A DNA stretch of 64,000 nucleotides, from assembly GCF_019578655.1 (NCBI RefSeq), contig NC_063258.1, positions 27,780,802 to 27,844,801 on the forward strand, written 5' to 3'. The notes below the pieces were generated by a model. The model saw nothing but the letters and a program-made list of their open reading frames with translations. It had not been told where the DNA came from and did no database searches. This stretch comes from Ricinus communis. Its lineage: Eukaryota; Streptophyta; Magnoliopsida; Malpighiales; Euphorbiaceae. This document shows positions 60,755-64,000 of this stretch, one piece after another. The translations under genes were made by a program, and so were the position numbers. Numbering within the stretch: the stretch's first letter is position 1; the number at the start of each line of letters is the position of its first letter.

Positions 60755-62093
60755 GGGTTTAAGTAGCAAATTGCCCCTGAACTTGTTAGCTATGCCCAAA
60801 TCACCTCAAAATTAACTTTTTGGCTCAATTACCAAATATATTTGCAAAAGATGCCCAATTAATAACTAATATAATACTCATTCTTTAATGATTTTTAAAA
60901 GATAAAAAAATTATCAAAATAGAAAATAGTACAATGATTAAAAAAAAGTTTAATGATAAAAAATAAAATATTCATTACTTAATGAATTTTAAAAAATAAA
61001 AGAACTTAAAAGAAAAAAGTCTTTCTACCTCAAGCGCTCCACCATTTCCAGCATCTCCACCACCACTACCACCGGACATCCCACTCTCTCATATATTCAG
61101 CCACTTATCAACACTTTTTTCACTTACTGAAAATACATTCTCCTTATCACATTTATCATTGTTCTTTTCATCGATCTGCACTTTATTCTTTTTTCTTATG
61201 CAGATGTTGGTGTTCTCCAATCTATCCAAAATTCTCTTACTTTCTTTATGTCACCAGTGTGCAAGTGATCTTGATGGCTTTTGTTATTATTTTTATTATG
61301 GTTGTTGTGGATTTACTAAAGAAAAGACAAAGACAGTTCTATACAAAGCGAGATTCACATTGATGGTGTCTGTAACGATGATGTTTTTCCATGGCTTCTT
61401 GTGTAAAAGAATAGAAGAGGAAGCAGAGAGATTATAGAAGGTGGCGATGGATTGGAGATGGATTTTGAAAGTTAATCTTGAAAGTACTTGATAAGATAAG
61501 TAAGACATAATTATATCACGAATTGATTAATTATTACACAATCAAGAAGAATATGGATCCGTATAAGGCAAGATTTCATTCCATTTTTCCATTATTATTT
61601 TATTTGCAAGATATTAATTAATAAATCAATTACCATATAGAAGAATATAAAGAGGAAGAGAAGAATGGTGGTAGATGTCCCGTGGCCATGGACTCTTCTG
61701 ATTTGATCAAATGTTTGATATTGAGATGAAAAATAACTTTTGGTAGTGAAGATAGACGAAGAGAGATGACGATGGTGGTGGAGTAAGGGAGGTGATGACG
61801 GCATTCTCTCTTCTTTTTTTTCTTTTCAAATTTTTTTATAATTTTATAATAAAGAGAAAATGTAGGAAAAATGATAGAGAAAAAAAATAAAAAAAAAATA
61901 AAATTACAATTTTATACTTTTAAATACATCTCACTTGCCTACACATGCGTGTAAAATACATCTTCTTAAATTTAGGACAAATCCGCCAATTTATTAACTA
62001 TTAGGAGATATTGGGCCAAAGATTTAATTTTGGGATGATTTGGACATGGCCAACAAGTTCAGGGGACAAATTGCTACTTAAGCTGGGATTAAA
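60755..62093. mobile_element. Non-autonomous MULE-type element, 1339 bp
   Basis: Flanked by a perfect 9-bp TGGGATTAA (60746-60754 and 62094-62102), the duplication length of Mutator-like elements. The ends are inverted repeats of about 80 bp at roughly 75-80% identity: the left end has TTAAGTAGCAAATTGCCCCT, and the reverse complement of the right end has CTTAAGTAGCAATTTGTCCC. No transposase. The interior has two short non-AT-rich segments (61020-61090 with a ccaccaccactaccacc run, and 61670-61800) that could be captured host DNA. The frames inside are not conserved proteins. Confidence 0.8.
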
Positions 62094-63680
62094 CAACTTT
62101 AATTCCTTGCTTGATATTGTTTATTAGTAGTATTTGATGATAATCCAGTCCATAATGATATACTAGTATGGACAATGATTAGCTCCTAAACCCAAATCCA
62201 CAAAAAAGGGTTTTCAGTTGCATCAGTCCACAATTTAAGAGTATTTATTGCGTATCAAATGTAAGTTGGCTGATAATAATGTGATCACCGGTGACAGGAA
62301 GACTGGTTGATGAGGCAATATAGTTGCTCAATTAGATAATAGCAAATCTCAATGCATAATTATATGTAGAAATTTTGTTATATATAATGTATAAATTTAT
62401 TTATTTTCTTATATTATGTGCAGAATTGTTTATATATAATGTGAAGACTTATTTAGCTTGGTCATGCATAAATATTTTATATCATAATATTTAGCTTCAT
62501 TATTAGAATTCTCTATTCTATCATATCCATAATTAAATGTGAATTGTTGTGCAAAGTTTTTTTATGTACATTTAAGTCACTATATAATTTAAAAACTCAA
62601 ACACAGCGTGCAATATTAAATTTCCTAAATCAACATAATCAAAATTGGTTTGACAAATTGGTCCGTGGATCATGGTTATTATTAGATGTTTTACTTTCTC
62701 ACCTGATTTTCATAATTACAATAGGTCATTAATGTGTCAAGTTGATTTATTTCTTCAGTAAATAAGAACCTCTTGTCAAGTTAATTAGCCCTAGCAACCA
62801 GTAGGTCATCAAATTGTAAGTATGCAGAAGAAATCCAATGCTAGAAATATGTATCTCCTTAATTTTCTTTATAGATAATTTTTCTTTTCATTATTCAAAA
62901 TTTTATATATATTTACATTCAACATAGTATTTGTTCCTGTGCCCGTTACAACTTTGGCACTTGCACTTCAATTCTGCAGGTAACATGCATTGTCTCCTCA
63001 GTGAATGATTGGAGTATGGCACACGATGATCATTATATTGGAGAAACGTGAAATGGATTAAAAGGCAAAAAGAGCATTCGACTATGAGCTTTCTATTGGC
63101 TGGCAGCTATCTTCCATGGAAAATCCTCAGCTCTCACCAGTCTCCATTCATACTCAACCCACACCAAAAACCAAGTGGGAAAAATGGCAAAGAAAAGCTG
63201 CCTGTTCCTAAATCCCAATTTTGTAAGTGCCACCACCTTTAGTGGCAATCCTGCAAAGCAGTCGCATATTTTAGACTTGACCACCACAACAAATTCAGTA
63301 CTGTTCCATTATGTGCTACCCACTTCAAAAAAGAAAGATGAAATTCAAATGATTATACATGACATGATCCTGGATATATAATGATATCATGTGCTGCATT
63401 ACATCTATATTTAACCTAATTTAATCATATACCTAAGCTGGTAACAAGTTAAGAAACTCTACTTTACATTAGGAGGCTAATTCTTAAAATTCAACAACTA
63501 AAAATAGCTGCAGTCCTAGAAACTCTTTGTATACTTCAGTAAATCTGCATCTGATATTATTGATCACTGAAATACACGAACTCTGCTTAAATTCTCACGA
63601 AACCTTGAGTCAGGTTAAGACCAGCTTTTCACCATTATATCACACTGCATATTTACTCCTACTTATAAATAGCAATGACA
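62094..63680. other. Intergenic, nothing recognised
   Basis: No gene supported. The segment 63060-63300 is less AT-rich than its surroundings, but no exon or family is visible there. Confidence 0.45.
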
Positions 63681-63684
63681 TTGC

Positions 63685-63686
<2 letters not shown>

Positions 63687-63744
<58 letters not shown>

Positions 63745-63745
63745 G
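63687..63745. repeat. (AT)n followed by (AG)n microsatellite
   Basis: About 18 at units to 63722, then about 10 ag units. Confidence 0.9.
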
Positions 63746-63842
63746 ATTATGCTGCAAATACTAACTTCAAAGCCATTCAACATTCATTACAGCTCTAATA
63801 CGTATCTTCATCATTACAAATTACTTAAGAGATTTGAACTCA

Positions 63843-63843
<1 letters not shown>

Positions 63844-63885
<42 letters not shown>
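63844..63885. repeat. (ATT)n microsatellite
   Basis: About 13-14 att units near the right edge. Confidence 0.9.
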
Positions 63886-64000
63886 TTTCTTATAATCTGA
63901 TAAGTTTTTATTTCATGTTCAATAATTAAAAAAGATCCCTTATGAGTAAATTTATATCTACTCGCCAAATAAAAAATTATTATTCAGATAATAATAATTC

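Noticed and set aside
61159..61804. Frames of 92 and 69 codons
   Set aside because: Lie inside the MULE-type element; hydrophobic or His/Ser-rich with no conserved domain.
63048..63381. Frames of 64-68 codons on both strands
   Set aside because: Overlap each other in several frames, with no domain and no splice support.
1..64000. CRISPR arrays, rRNA or tRNA genes, operons
   Set aside because: None seen; the window is plant nuclear DNA and I found no cloverleaf-like tRNA gene or rRNA stretch. tRNA-like matches are only retroelement primer sites.

Overview
This is plant nuclear DNA from a eudicot. It is AT-rich (much of the intergenic DNA is nearly pure A+T), with GT-AG introns, LTR retrotransposons, MITEs and plant-only families: a plant MAP kinase kinase, DUF1005, a GH17 glucanase with an X8 domain, and a VSP-type acid phosphatase. 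The two intact profilins read very like Euphorbiaceae profilins as I remember them (rubber tree, castor bean). A Euphorbiaceae or related Malpighiales source is therefore my guess, not something the sequence proves.

Layout. 1-660 (-): first three exons of an MKK6-like MAP kinase kinase that runs off the left edge. 3-28 kb: a tandem duplication of a roughly 4-5 kb block carrying an F-box/LRR-type gene (copies at 3.3-4.8 kb and 22.5-24.0 kb, both -). Copy 1 of the block has been inflated by nested transposons. A Ty1/copia element (6918-18014) has its 5' LTR split by a gag-protease-only Ty3/gypsy element (7009-13560), whose own 5' LTR holds a hAT-type MITE (7828-8309). Farther along is a 2.8-kb solo-LTR-like insertion (19116-21930). 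Its empty site survives in the second block at 27.8 kb. Copy 2 of the block carries a different insertion of about 2.2 kb (25.4-27.7 kb).

28-64 kb is a normal gene neighbourhood. It holds a GH17/X8 glucan endo-1,3-beta-glucosidase (+, 28.6-31.8 kb); a profilin cluster on the minus strand with two intact genes (35.8-37.2 and 40.3-41.0 kb) and two decayed, partly fused copies (32.3-33.7 kb); Derlin-1 (-, 42.2-44.7 kb); a gene-poor stretch with an RNase H-like relic (44.7-52.2 kb); a DUF1005 gene (+, 52.2-54.7 kb); a HAD class IIIB acid phosphatase (+, 56.5-58.6 kb); a secreted LRR protein (-, 59.2-60.5 kb); and a 1.3-kb MULE-type element (60755-62093).

The host genes do not form a pathway. They are unlinked housekeeping, cell-wall, cytoskeleton and ER-quality-control functions. 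I found no sign of a previously undescribed biological system. What is most worth a second look is the readable transposon stratigraphy, with target-site duplications and an empty site; the gypsy element that lost its polymerase; its array of hairpin repeats; and the profilin-like relic in which exon 3 of one copy runs in frame into exon 1 of the next. All exon coordinates were derived by eye from splice signals, phase and family knowledge. No alignment or database search was run.
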